64,000 bases of DNA from Gymnopus androsaceus JB14 (taxonomy: Eukaryota > Basidiomycota > Agaricomycetes > Agaricales > Omphalotaceae): positions 62,001 through 126,000 of the forward strand of contig ML769552.1 of assembly GCA_009733575.1 (NCBI GenBank), in the 5' to 3' direction. Positions within the stretch are counted from its first letter, which is position 1, and each line of letters begins with the position of its first letter. The notes below the pieces were generated by a model that was not told the origin of the DNA, ran no database searches, and saw only the letters and a program-made list of their open reading frames with translations. The position numbers and the translations under genes are program-made. Below are positions 37,568-49,055 of the stretch, in pieces.

Positions 37568-37933
37568 GAGTTTCCAAAGTAGGTTTGTGGACTATTGGTT
37601 TCATCATGTTAAGTATTAAATATACTGAAATTGTTCATGTGAGATTCTCAAACAATATTTTCATCCAGTTGAGGGTATCCTCTGCTGGTATTCTTTCAAA
37701 ATTAAAATCAACAATTTGAATTCTTTTGTGTTTCCAAAAATTAGACTCACCAAAACAAAGGATGTCTTATAGTCAGTGGCACTGGGAGTGTGTTTATTGA
37801 GCTTAACATTGTGGGACATTGGGAGGCCCAAAGCATTTTTTGTTTGTGGTATGTCCTACAGATTAAATTCAGCTCTGAGTTCAGACTGTGAATCAATGGC
37901 AGAATTTGCAATGCAAATAGAAAGAAAAAAAGG

Positions 37934-39840
37934 TTAAAGAGTATCACTGACTTGTAAAGAGACAATGTTCTTCAATGCAATTTGATCAGGTATTGCTGTT
38001 TGATCAGTTTGAAAATCAAAGACATGTATTTCACCAGCAGATGGTGTGCCTGTTATGCCCAAAGATGTAAATTCATTTTTACTGTTGATTATGCGGGCTT
38101 TGTTGCGAAGATTGAGACTAGAAATAATAAGACCAATTGATGACATCTGAGTTCTAGAAATGAGTGACCAAGGGAGAAGGAAACCCACATAGCCAGGAGG
38201 GAGTTGGCATATAATCGTGATCCAATCAAGAAAAATAGTTCTGGAAGAAAGGTGTTTCCAGCTGTTAGTGTCTGTCATATTAATGCTGCATAAGAATGTA
38301 TCTTGCAAGTTGCTGATAATATGAAAAGAACAAACAGCAATAATGTTTGCAATTCCAAAAATTGCTGTGCAGATACCAGTATTGAGGGAGTATAAAGCCT
38401 GTTGATGTTCATGACCTGGGTCCAATACTGAATTTTATAAAAATATTGAACTCACAATTCTGTTAATAATAGTTGTTGTGTTTTGAAATCCTGTTTTCTG
38501 CTGATGCAGAACATATGCAAAAACAAGGGCAATTGCAATGTCATTAAAGGTGCTAATGGCAGCCGTAGAAATTGCGGTGTTCTGTAAAGTATATTATAGC
38601 ATCTCGCCTTGCCAAGAAAAGATACTTACACCAAGAGTACTGAGATCTTTCAATTTGGTGAGCATTACACTAATATCTGTCCATGAGCTACAGTGAAATA
38701 GTGGGTGAGGCTTAAATGGTCTTACAGCTGACTGCCATAAACTGTGAAAAGTTAAGTAAGATACTTTGTTGGAAAATGTTTTAGAAACATACATAGGGCT
38801 ACTCCTGCAAGGGTTAATTAATACCTGTAATAAAAAGTCATGGAACAAATATATTACACACCTAAATATGCAACTACGGTCAACTCCTAAAGCAATTCAT
38901 GTTCCATAAAAGGTATTTTTCTTATCAAAAATAAGGCATACCAGAATGGCAGGAAGCCATATTTTTTTTTTTAAGTAATCTTTTTCTAACTGTTGTTGTC
39001 ATAAGTAATATACTCATGGGAAGACAGCTTACATACATTCGTAGATCCTGTAAACCATGAAGCTATATGAAGGAAAACAAGCATTCCATCAGTGCATTCT
39101 CAAAATCAACTGCATGATAAAATTGCCTTTGTACAAGAAAAATGGTGATATACTAAATGATAATTCAATTGCCTGAATTCATGTTCAAGTATTGCAGCAT
39201 TGACATACGAGTGGAAAGGCTTGAGCCTAAAGAATAACAATCAAGAGTTGGCCACAAGAAGACAAACAACAACATAGAAAATTACCTTGAGGCTCCTAAT
39301 TGATACAAAAATGAGCATTACTGTTTGCTATAAAGTTGACTATAGCCTCACCAGTTTATATTTGTAATATAATCAGGGTCTCCCCAGTGCGTAACCAAAT
39401 ATGCATAGTCTGCTAAAATTTAGAATAGTAGAGTGCAAGAACACCTTTAAAACACAAACTTGAAAGCATTGAGAACACTTGATGAATGGTGTCTAGAACA
39501 CACACTACAAATACCTAAAGCACCTTTATTTAGAGCAACAGCAGGCCAAGGAAGTGAACATACCAGGGTTTTTATTATCCAGGAGTCCTTGTTCCAATAC
39601 GTGGTACAATAAAAATAGAGCTGAACACAAATGGCTTTTACAGACATTTAAATAAAGCTGCCTGGAGAAACTCTCCAATGCTTACCTCCCCAAAAGCTAA
39701 ATATAAGTACAGTATCAGCTTGTAAAATCTTCCTGGATCACAGGCATACATTGCAGTAACTAGGTTGCCAATATAAGTAGCCCCAAACCTGACAATCGCA
39801 GTAGGAATTAGAACCAAGGTTAAAGACTGGGAGGGAAGTA
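37934..39840 (-). CDS. DUF6534 multi-pass membrane protein (5' end unresolved)
   Basis: Supported exons near the 3' end: 38456-38581, 38332-38398, 38189-38261 and 37934-38117 (stop). They give the core of the DUF6534 family: NTAISTAAISTFNDIAIALV, YVLHQQKTGFQNTTTIINRI, ALYSLNTGICTAIFGIANII, then FFLIGSRLYANSLLAILNLR and a soluble tail. Earlier exons are recognisable near 39686-39775 (YIGNLVTAMYACDPGRFYKL), 39350-39415 (ADYAYLVTHWGDPDYITNIN) and around 39015-39050 (FMVYRIYE), matching the membrane segments that normally precede the core, but their exact borders and the start codon are unclear. The family has about seven membrane spans and unknown function, and is highly expanded in mushrooms. 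The gene is far more AT-rich than its neighbours and sits between two dispersed repeat copies. Confidence 0.62.
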
Positions 39841-40182
39841 TTACGAGTTGTTAAAGTGAACTTCAGGCATAGTGATTGCGCGGTAAGAGCAAATCTGTCA
39901 AAAGTAGTCCATTTGCGACCCTTAAATATGTTTTGAGTCTTCGAGAAGTGGCTGTGGCCAATGCTGACGGTAACGCGTGCGGACGAGATCGATCTTACCG
40001 TACTTACTCAGTTCCTGAGAAGGCGCGCCCACAGCTTTACATCCTGTAGTCAGAACTTTATATTTTGTATTGATTGTATATTGTCATTTCAATGAACAGA
40101 TAGGTATACGCCACTCAACCTCAGGTCCCAACGAACTCCAAGTACTTGTACATGTTGGGATGTACATGAAACTTGAATTTTA
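39841..40182. other. Short intergenic stretch before repeat copy 2
   Basis: No gene seen; base composition returns to the window average here. Confidence 0.35.
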
Positions 40183-41375
40183 CAGCTCCATCTGATTTTG
40201 ACCAGCCACCGCTCCACTGAACTTACAGTCCACATGGAAAACCTTCACTCAAGTGAGGCACCCTTGTGTTCAGCTGCTGCGCCGTCGTCCAGCAGTTGTC
40301 CCTAGCCGATGATTCCTACCGCAACTTCTTGCAGCTCGCCAGAATCCAAAGGTTCAAACAGCTTGTGGAGGCTGCCAACACAGGATCGACACTTGTGCCC
40401 GAGTTCCAACTTCACTTGTTCTTGCATCACTTTAGTACCCATACTTGCATTGACTTGTTGAATCCGTCATCACCAATATTTCGGATCCTCTGTGTGCCTT
40501 TCACATTGAGACCATACTAGTGTACTTATACCCAAATTACTTGTTGCGCAGCCTGATTGTTCAATGTTTACAACTGCCAATATCGCATATGCTTTAAGTA
40601 ATCATTGCTCAAACTACTGCTCAAACTTCCGTCTACCTTTTTAAGCGCAGCAAAGTGGCCGTCTCTTCCAGAAGTCCATACGGATGCTTGGGTTTTCCCG
40701 CCATCGAGCTGTAACTTGGAGCGGCTCTCTTCAAGGCAGTGTTGTCATTAACCCTTAACCCTTAGCTTAAGTTAAGCCTTAATAAGACCCTTAACTTAAG
40801 CCTTAGTATCAAAAGAAATCCTTAATTAACCCTTAATTAAGGATGTGACCATGTGACATGAGCAATTAAATCAGGTGCTGTATGGTGCAAAGAGTTGAAA
40901 AATTGGACAATGAAGGATCAAGAGGCTGATTTTATGGACACTGATAATGTTGGCCCAGAAGTACCTTCCAGAAAGGATAAGTTGGTTGTTGATAAAGCTT
41001 GAAGACCCATTGGGCACCAAAATCACGAAGCCTTTTGAGGAATTTGTAATGACAAGGACAAAAAAGTAGGTCAGTGAGGAGGTACTAAGGATGGAACTCA
41101 TTGCAGCAGATTAAGCTTGAAGGTTATGGGGATGACTATGCTTAATTGTAGCTGTACTTATTGCTCAAGTTTTTTTTCTACTTAAGCCTTAATATTCACG
41201 TTAAGGCTAAGCCCTTATTAAGTATTTAAGCCTTAGCTTCAAATTTTGGGCTTAATAACCCCTTAAGTGACAACACTGCTTCAAGGCGCTGTATTCACTG
41301 CTTGCGTAAGTATAACATCTAAAATCGACCGAGTAAGGTCACTCCCAAGTGCCATGCTTTATCTGGCATTTGGAA
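40183..41375 (+). repeat. Dispersed repeat, copy 2, interrupted by a hAT-type insertion
   Basis: Homologous to 34501-35140 in the same orientation. The interruption falls in a shared segment (TCTCTTCAAGGC...GTATTCACTGCTTGCG, against TCTGTCGAAGGC...AAATTCACTGCTCGCG in copy 1), which shows directly what the uninterrupted site looked like. Confidence 0.65.
40737..41278. mobile_element. Non-autonomous hAT-type element with 8-bp target duplication
   Basis: The 542 bp insertion begins CAGTGTTGTCA and ends TGACAACACTG, perfect 11-bp terminal inverted repeats of the hAT type. It is flanked by a perfect 8-bp direct repeat CTTCAAGG (40729-40736 and 41279-41286), the diagnostic hAT target duplication. 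The subterminal zones carry many copies of CTTAA-containing motifs (CCCTTAACCCTTAGCTTAAG). No full transposase is present; a minus-strand 76-codon frame in the middle is not recognisable. Confidence 0.85.
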
Positions 41376-42589
41376 ACGAAATTTGGATGATTCGTTCACT
41401 CATCCTCATCCTCATTAATTGCCACGTCAGGCTGGATTTCCTCTTCATCCTTTGCATGGTATAGAAACACCCCCTCGCGTCAAATTCCCCGCAAGCTCGT
41501 TTGGTCGTGCTCTTAATTTCACGTTTCTGATCCTCCCAATCAGGATTGCGACTCGGATAGGCCGGGGGGCCAAGACTGCGCAGGATTCTTTGTTAAAAAT
41601 GGGCCCGCTCCCGCCAAGTGAAACTACGTGCTACTAGAATCAGCACGTGGAAATTGAATTAATGGAGGCCCAGTCGGAGGTCATAACTCGACGTCTCGGA
41701 TCCGGAGGGAGCTAATACTATGACCTTATACTTCAAGCTCGTTGACAGGCTCAAAATTCAGCCTCTCTAGGGCCATGGCATCGCCACGTCAGTCAGGCAG
41801 CACTCAGGACCCGAAGATGTGTATATATATATCTGCGGCGATTCTCACTGGTTATTTATCTTGTTTTGTTTTCCGTGCGCACTTACTGCTGCTCTTCTCC
41901 GCTATATTTAGGTCAGTGGCCTGGGGAGGTTTATTAAATTTAAAACAGCTGGTGCTGGGAATCTTCTGAATCCGCATAGGCTATAGTTTCTTCTTGGTTT
42001 CATGCCTCGTTGTCTCCTGCGTTGCTCCGCCCGAAAACTACAGCCCGCGGGAGCGTGAAAGACAATTTCGTGGCAAGATTGGTCAAATTGAATGGCCTAC
42101 GTTCACAAGACAGTGGAACTGCAGTATTTTTACACTTGATAGTGGCTTCGATTCTTCGAAACAGAATTAGCCTCAGAAGCTCACGCGAGCTTCCAGAGTT
42201 TACCGGGCTCGTCTCGCCCGACGGCTCTTATCTTCCGGAATTCTCGACGTCGGTCTTCCTAGGCCGTCGAATCGGGAGCGATCGTTTCATGTTAGTCCCC
42301 TAATCGTTGAGGAATCCTCCCTCTTGAAGAGTACTCTGTTCCTTACATATGTACCTCGAAACTTGGAGAACGCGGAAATGAACGGTGGAGCTTTGATCTC
42401 CGACGTCCGTTAGAACAAAATTTCAGGGTTAAAGACAATGTGGGGAAAACCGAAATCACGCGATCTTTGAACATTTTGTGTATAAATATGCCAAGCGCCC
42501 AATTAGAAACTTCTCTTCGACGTTCTTGTTGTTGACTTTCTCCTTCCTTGTTCCCTTCGTCCTCCCTTTTTCTCTTAACGACTACAAAG
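41376..42589. other. Intergenic, no confident gene
   Basis: A 97-codon plus-strand frame at 42010-42303 lacks recognisable features. The last 100 bp before 42590 are pyrimidine-rich (TTCTTGTTGTTGACTTTCTC), the likely promoter and leader of the wall-protein gene. Confidence 0.35.
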
Positions 42590-43401
42590 ATGTTCTCCAA
42601 AACACTGTCAGTTCTTCTCTGTTTCGCTTCTATGAATGCCTGCTAAATTTTCTATGCTAGCATCTTCGCCACTGCTGTCCTTCCTGCGGCCTTGGGAGCA
42701 ATAGTCTTCAACACTCCTACCAACGTCACCTCTGGCCTTGTCTCGAACATTACCTGGACCGCTGATGATACCGACCCGTACGTTATGCTGCTTAAACCAT
42801 AAAATTCTAAAGATCGCTTAAAATTCACCTTCTAGCACTTTCTCTCTCGAATTGAACCATCCTTCGTTCTCCAACTCTATCGCAATTGGAAACAACATTG
42901 ACCCAACGCTTGAGACACTCAGCATCGAATGGCCCATTGTTCCCGCCGAGTGCGTTTTTGAATCCCTACTGCCAACAGACTGACTGATTGATGGACATAG
43001 TGTCGACTACTCATTGAGTGCTGTTAACATTGGCAACATTAGCAATATATTTGCCCAGAGTAGCGACTTTGCTATTGCCCAAGCTCCTACTACTGCTTCT
43101 GCAACCTTTAGCACGACGTTCGCCGTCTCAAGCAGTGGAACTGGTTCAGCCTCGTGAGTAATAAATATCCATATGCGTTCTTCAAGTGCGCTAATATTTT
43201 TCTTAGCACAACCGGAAGTAGCATCCGGAACTGGATCTGCTTCTAGTGGCATCCCAGACGACTGCTACGTCCCAGTCTGGGTCGGCTACTCCAACTTCCA
43301 GTAGCTTCAACGGTGCTGCCTCTCTCAAGACCGGAAACGCTGCCAGTGGTCTCCTTGCTGCCATTCTCGTTACTGCTGCTGGAGCCACCTTGTTCCTTTA
43401 A
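42590..43401 (+). CDS. GPI-anchored Ser/Thr-rich cell-wall protein (Kre9/Knh1-like domain)
   Basis: Starts MFSKTLSVLLC, a signal peptide continued after an intron by ATAVLPAALGAIVFNTPTNV. The Kre9/Knh-like beta domain follows (GLVSNITWTADDTDPTFSLE, DPTLETLSIEWPIVPADVDY, SSDFAIA), then a long Ser/Thr/Gly tail (SATPTSSSFNGAASLK) and a C-terminal hydrophobic GPI signal (ASGLLAAILVTAAGATLFL). Introns lie near 42636-42660, 42780-42836, 42952-43000 and 43157-43206. Two problems: the first intron lacks a clean GT donor in the needed phase, and the Ser/Thr tail changes frame twice between 43206 and 43260. Low-complexity sequence and one-base errors would explain both. Such proteins sit in the plasma membrane or wall. 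Confidence 0.7.
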
Positions 43402-44023
43402 AATTGTTAACTGATATTGGACGACTATGTTTCGATTCTTGATTAGTTTCAGCTTCTTCCCACTGTTCCGTTCGATCACTCGTCGCATCTCTTCTGGATG
43501 ATTGTCTCTGCCATTGGACTTTTTCTTTTTTAATCCATAGTTAACTACATACGCATGAACTTTTTTTTACGATGCTTGTAGCCGCTTCTGTCAAGCTGCA
43601 ATGCAATTTACCTGGTACACTACTTACCCCCGTCTGTCTTTTCTGAGAATGCTAATACCTTTGAATTTTCTTGTCGCCTATTGTACTAAGTGTTGATGGC
43701 TAGACGTTGAACGTAGTCTCCATCTACGTCCTCATCCCAGTAAGGGAATAAGGGTTTTCGGCTACAGACTCAGTTGCGAGGTGTTAGTGCTTCAATATTA
43801 TTATTATGTGCCGGGTAAGTAGGGTACGAGGCTACTAGGTAATACAGTTTCGTCGGAAATATATATATCGGTATGTAAATAGTCAATCCACGATCCATGA
43901 TATAGTAATAAAAATACAGTGGTGATATCTTCTATGTATGTGGGTGTCAATGTCATGCAGCGTAGAATGTTGTCGTAAGAAGCACGCTGTTGTTTCGTGT
44001 CGCCTGCACATCTATGTTGAATA
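43402..44023. other. Convergent 3' flanks of wall-protein and MFS genes
   Basis: No gene seen. Contains T-rich tracts after 43520 and ATATATATCGGTATG near 43860. Confidence 0.4.
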
Positions 44024-46018
44024 TCAAACCTGTTCCTGGCTCTGCACTCCTCCACGACGACGCAGTTCCTCCTCCTCCTCTTCCAGTTCTTTCGCAATCT
44101 TCAAATCAATACACGGTGCAAACTTGCTACTAGCCCGAATCCGCGCGCCGTACTTGTAGAACAAGAACGGACTTGGCATCAATACTAATCCAACGAGACC
44201 AACGAGGGTCGAAGCCCAGTTGATGCCAAGGCCATTGTACATCTGGACTGTGAATAGGGGGAAGGCGGCGGCGACGAGTGAACGGACGGTGGTGTTGGCG
44301 GCAAAGGCGGAGGCGCTGTACATGAGGTAGGTGTCGATGAGGTAGCTCTGTTAAAGAAGAATCAGTAAGGAACAGGATTTTGGACTGGAGAAGACGTACC
44401 AAGAACGACATGAAAATCAAACTGATAGCAAAGCCCAAAACGATAGTAGCAACAGCAGGAGCGGCCCAAGGAACACTCGCGTATTCACCAGTCCATCCGA
44501 GCCAGAAAGCACCGATAACGAGTGCAGGAGCACCCACCATCGCACCATAGAGACGGTATTCGGCAGGAGGGAACCCTTTCCAGCGAGGAATGTGTTTCGA
44601 GTACTGGAGGGAGAAGTAATAATTCAGCAAGGCTCCGAGGGTACTTCCGATACCAACACCGATGAAGACCAAGCCGTTCTGGGTCAAGCTGAATCCATGT
44701 CGGTCAATAAAGATGATTGGGAATGCTTCGAACACTGTAAAGAAATGCGATGAATAACTTGTGGTGGGTATAATGAAGAAGACGTACGAGCATATAAAAC
44801 TCCGTAGACGATTGACAGGTACACCGTCACTAGCACCAGGATGGGTTCCAAGAGCAACATCTGGAATGGCCTATACAAAGTCCGATGAACGAGAGGACCC
44901 AAATTAAAGTCCTGCTTCTCATGCTCTGCAAAAATTGCACTAGCAGCTTCCGGTCGTCTCGGCTTGTTTCCTCATTCTCTTCGCCTTCTTGAGCAAAATA
45001 ACAGGTGCGTACGTCTCGGGAAGCAAGACAATCATCAAAATCGTAGAAGCTCCAGCAAATATGAACATGACCCAGAAGGTCCAGTTCCACTTGAGTGTGC
45101 TTTCGGCGATGAAACCCGCGACGAGAGGGCCTAGGACTGGTCCTAGGAAGACACTGGCCGTGAATAGAGATGTGGCGGGCCCTCTGCCTTCTGCAGGCCA
45201 GATATCTGCGAGGAGACCACCACCAATAGTGAGAGGGCCGACGGCGAAGAAACCACTGAAGAAACGAGTGACGAGGAGGGTTTGGATGTTGTGTGCGAAG
45301 ATCTGACCCAGTATGAACAGCGTATATGAGGACATGCCGACCACGAGAACGGGTTTACGACCAAACATTTCGCTTCCTGGACCAGAGAAGAAAGGCTATA
45401 TATCATATAAGCAGCTGTTACACGAACAAGAAGCAAAAGATAAAACTCACTCCGAAGACGTATCCCAGCAAGAAAACACTCGTTACGAGGTATGATACCT
45501 CTTCTGAGATACCGAACTGTTCTATTATCCTCTCAGTCGCAGAACTCGGAGCGGACGAGGCAAACGTCCTAGATGAGAAGTGATATGAGAATCATCGTTT
45601 CGGATTTAAGAGAATTCATAACACTTACACGTTGATAGTCATTGCTGCAATAAGTATTGTGAGAAGCCACTTTCGTAGCTTACTCCAGTTCTGTGGATTT
45701 TCTGGATCGTCGGGACCACTCCAAGTGATAGGACGATGGTGAAGGCGTTCGTTCTGGGAATGGCGATTCCACCTTTTCCGGAGACTTGGGAGACAGCTTT
45801 GGAGGTTCCCGGACATCATCACCTCCATATTTCTCCATTCGCGCTTCATCATCCAAGATTTCTTGGTCAAGTTGTGATGGACGTGATGGAGGTGCAGCTG
45901 GAGGTACATCGAGCATGGTCACAGAAGAGTGCGCACTGTGGCTTGGAGTTTGTTCCATATGCTTGGATTGAAGATGTGCGCTCATGGTGGCGGAAGAGCT
46001 TGGGCGCGACACTGACAT
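44024..46018 (-). CDS. MFS drug:H+ antiporter (DHA1, polyamine/multidrug type)
   Basis: Plasma-membrane exporter with a hydrophilic N-terminal tail (MSVSRPSSSATMSAHLQSKH onwards) and 12 predicted spans. Exons: 45629-46018, 45451-45568, 44788-45395, 44400-44734, 44024-44347. Signature DDPENPQNW precedes span 1; motif A-like GSEMFGRKPVL follows span 2; GGLLADIWPAEGRGPATSLF and the antiporter motif FLGPVLGPLVAGFIAE are present; further conserved blocks are TLYRPFQMLLLEPILVLVTV, LFEAFPIIFIDRHGFSL and SYLIDTYLMYSASAFAANTT. The C-terminal tail is Glu-rich. The family exports polyamines, drugs or azoles; the substrate is not predictable. Two one-base frame shifts are needed, one in the N-terminal tail (before NERLHHRPITWSG) and one in the central loop after KRMRK near 44960. 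Splice sites are otherwise clean. Confidence 0.85.
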
Positions 46019-46701
46019 TAGTAGGGAATAAAAGGGGACGGTTTATTCCAACATGACGTTCCTCTTTTAAGAGCTCCCAAATTGAAATTGAAAGCGATCG
46101 ACGGGTGAAAGATGAATAAGGAGTAGCTCGGGCGGGAAAATGTGTCATCCCCTTGCAAGGATGATTCACGCAGTCCGTCATGAGCTTCCGTTTCCTATCG
46201 GACAAAAAAATTGGAGATTCTTGGGGAAAATACATTGGAGTAGCGTTTGCTGAATTGTATCTTGCAGGATTTTCCTACCTGCAAGAAAAGGTTAAAGGTC
46301 CAGTATGCAGTTGTCAGTGGGTAAACTGAATCCCGGAGAGAGGGGCGGAGGAGGAGGTGCGGACGAAGGCGCAACTTGACAAAGCGCCAATTACAGACGC
46401 TCGGTTCTCGGAAAGAAGTTTACCGGTCCGCTGATCTGCGCGCGCACTTACGCCATCGGTCGCATCAACGTCGCATACGCGCGTAAAGGCGGGTTAGTGT
46501 ACCTGGCGGGTTGGTGTACATTAATGAATAAATACAAAATTTAACCAAAGATATTATAATTACTTACAAATCGTACAATCGAAAGTCCACTGCCACATCT
46601 ACGTCCTGAGGGCTTCCTTAAAATGGGTGAATGAAACATATTAGGGCTTAGGCTATGAAGGGAACCCTTCAAGCTTGGACTGTCTACTATGGTAAAAGAT
46701 A
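46019..46701. other. MFS promoter side; no gene seen
   Basis: GC-rich block with GCGCGC motifs at 46438-46500, then AT-rich sequence. No convincing frame. Confidence 0.35.
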
Positions 46702-47110
46702 GGACCCAGAATCTCCTATGGAACCTCCCTCGAAATAGCGTCATTTAGGACCACATTTGAGCAAAATCCCTCTCCAAATATAGCGTCAATCGAGGTGTAA
46801 AATCATAGTCCTTGTCCTCCATAGCGTCATTTGAGCCGGCGCATCAGCGCCGAACCGAAAATTTGACTATGGTACCAGAACAAAGCGTCAGCGTTCAACT
46901 TTAATACGTATAGATAAATTTATTAGCTACTACGAGCCATGTAGATGTACATAGAACTGGTTGGCCAATTTTTTGGAATTTTTTTGAAAATTTCTGTGAT
47001 TTTTTTCGATTCACGTGATGATCTTGTCCGAAATAGCGTCTTTTAGCCAAAATCATAGCGTCATTTAGGGCCTCTGGCCGAGGGAGGTTCCATAGGAGAT
47101 TCTGGGGTCC
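46702..47110. mobile_element. Foldback element with repeated ATAGCGTCATTT motif
   Basis: The ~409 bp sequence is bounded by near-perfect inverted repeats of about 31 bp (left end GGACCCAGAATCTCCTATGG; the inverted right end differs by one extra C). Inside the ends lie several direct copies of ATAGCGTC(A)TTT: near 46734, 46779, 46821, 47033 and 47055, plus a diverged AAAGCGTC near 46882. Two of them adjoin the inverted repeats symmetrically. No coding capacity. Terminal repeats plus subterminal motif arrays are typical of non-autonomous DNA transposons that bind a transposase; the superfamily is unclear and no definite target duplication is seen. Confidence 0.65.
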
Positions 47111-47285
47111 TTAAAAGGTCCGGGATATTATTTAGGTAGACGCCCGGCGGTAAGTTGTTAGACGCTCATCACTTCTCAACGCCTGAACGCAACCTCAACG
47201 ACCAACGCGTATAGCTCTTTTTCAGCTCTCAGTGGATTTGATTCCTCTTGTCTCCAAAAACTTTCCACTCGCGTCAAGTGCAAAC

Positions 47286-48136
47286 ATGCCTATGGATCAA
47301 GCTATATGCGAAGGTTGCCAGAAGCATGTTTTTGGCAAAAACTGCGGCTCTTCAGGCTCTTGTGGCAAGTGTCTCCCGCCTGGACAGCTTTTGAAGACAT
47401 GTTCAGTGTGCAAGTTTGTTATGTATTGCGTGCGTCTACAACATTATTGATCATTCGACTTTATTGCATGTGGATGATGTCGAGTTACAGCTGATAATTT
47501 TACTGCACAGGGTAAGGAGTGTCAAAAGAAGGACTGGTGCTCGCACAAGATCGGTTGTCGGGTTGCTTGCAGCATCCGTGATATGCGCAAGGACCTAGGG
47601 CCCGAGATAGAGGCCAAACACAAGTCTTTCGAAGCCTAGTGCACGAACACCGGTCCCTTTAGCCATGCTGCTATTAGTGCTCTTGGGCTTCATTCAGATT
47701 GGACAAGACTCGGTGCGCATTTTTGTTCGATAGTTTTATTTTTGTTCTAAATACCTTTAGATAACTATGTTTTCTTGGTCGATGTACAAACAACCTCCAC
47801 TGTGATCAGTAGCCGTCTTATCGGCGATGGTACCAATACTGAGCTCAACATTCGGTTCATCCACTCAATCAAGTCAGCGAGATGCGCTTCCATGGAAGAG
47901 GTACATACAATCTCAGATTGGCGATTCAAGGATGGGGCACTTGGGACCGAGATGTCTTTGGCGCACCGACCGGGTTTATTGCGCATCCTGTTCACAAATG
48001 ATGGCTTTCCTACCCACTTGATCATTACACCACCCCTGTTAATCTCGAGCCTTCTGATCTCTTAAATATCCCATTTAAGCCCGACTGGTTGCAATGGTTA
48101 TGTTCATGGTTGGAGGAGGCGACAGAGGAAGCCTAG
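47286..48136 (+). pseudogene. MYND zinc-finger protein, in-frame stop and frame shift
   Basis: Exons 47286-47429, 47511-47712 and 47761-48136. The MYND finger is complete: CEGCQKH, CGKCLPPGQLLKTCSVCKFV, MYC then after the intron GKECQKKDW and HKIGCRVAC. A conserved-looking tail continues (RDMRKDLGPEIEAKHKSFEA) but meets TAG at 47637-47639, after which the same frame continues for 24 sensible residues to the exon end (ISALGLHSDWTRL). The last exon is protein-like (VFLVDVQTTSTVISSRL, EEVHTISDWRFKDG) and needs one frame change at a C run near 48028 to reach the natural end WLCSWLEEATEEA. MYND domains mediate protein-protein contacts. The nonsense codon is a substitution, not an indel, and favours real decay. 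Confidence 0.65.
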
Positions 48137-48660
48137 GTAAGCAAGTAAATGTTCACTTCCCAAAGTTGGAGTGAAACTAAGCCTACATTCAAGGACAGGA
48201 AAAACTAATCCTTTAGCCTTCTCCTTCATATAGCCCGATTCTTTGTCTATTAAATCAGCACTCCAAAAGGAAAGAGATGATGTAGAAGGAATAGTATGGC
48301 AAAGCATGGAAGAAAAGCGAAGGTCGCAGTACTGATCGCATGTACTCACCGTGACGCTGCCTCAGTCCTGGACGAAACAGAGTTGCGCATCATGTATCCT
48401 TACGGTTGTCTGTCAATTCTCATGTTTTGGATGGCTGATGTACCAACGTCGCTCTCTCGTATTTCTTTCAGCTCCGCTGTGATTCTTGTTCAAATGCCCC
48501 GCCATCTCCGCAAGATGTTTTGACCCAGTGATACTGTCAATTTCCACCGAACGCGTGGAATGTCGACTTGACAGGGAGATTTTCAGCTGGGTCCGGGATG
48601 ACAGTGCCTATAGCTCTATCCGCTAGCCAGATGAGCAACCGAACAATTATAGGTAGAGGA

Positions 48661-49055
48661 ATGAGGGGATTTCTTGACACGCAACAAAGCGAACGATATC
48701 CATTTTTTCAAGTCCAATGCCCGACGTTTCGGTCATGATATTCCCGTTTTCCCTACAGGTCCCTACATTCTTCCTTCGCCGCTGCGTGTTGGTATTTGGT
48801 TCATCACCTCGACTGGCATCTCTCATTACCTCTCTCCGGAAACACCATCTCCGCCTCGAATTTTCCGTGCTTATGGTCCCTATACATAACATTGGCGAAT
48901 GTCATTGCATCAAAATAACTGGATTGAACTCGCGCAATAGTCGAACATTGTCTCAACATGAACTCCATGAAAAGGCAATGTATATATTCAATAAATTCAT
49001 TGAGGCAGATGGCAGTGTTGCAATGTCAACAATTGTCTGTCCTTGCGACCATTAG
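48661..49055 (+). pseudogene. Unknown short protein, unit A copy, frame-broken
   Basis: Starts MRGFLDTQQSERYPFFQVQC, then loses about 10 nt relative to unit B exactly at the CPTCARRFGHV segment, shifting the frame. Reading resumes in the other frame to the natural end (EKAMYIFNKFIEADGSVAMS, stop at 49055). No family recognised. Confidence 0.4.

Larger units (their letters stand above)
35141..37933. other. Gene-poor, increasingly AT-rich stretch
   Basis: No convincing gene. It contains a 60-bp tandem duplication and an AAAAC tract (listed separately) and degenerate sequence with short frames. AT content rises sharply after about 35.6 kb. Confidence 0.4.

Noticed and set aside
40745..40800. 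TTAACCCTTAACCCTTA resembling interstitial telomeric repeats
   Set aside because: It is the subterminal part of the hAT-type element and the units vary; the mobile element explains it.
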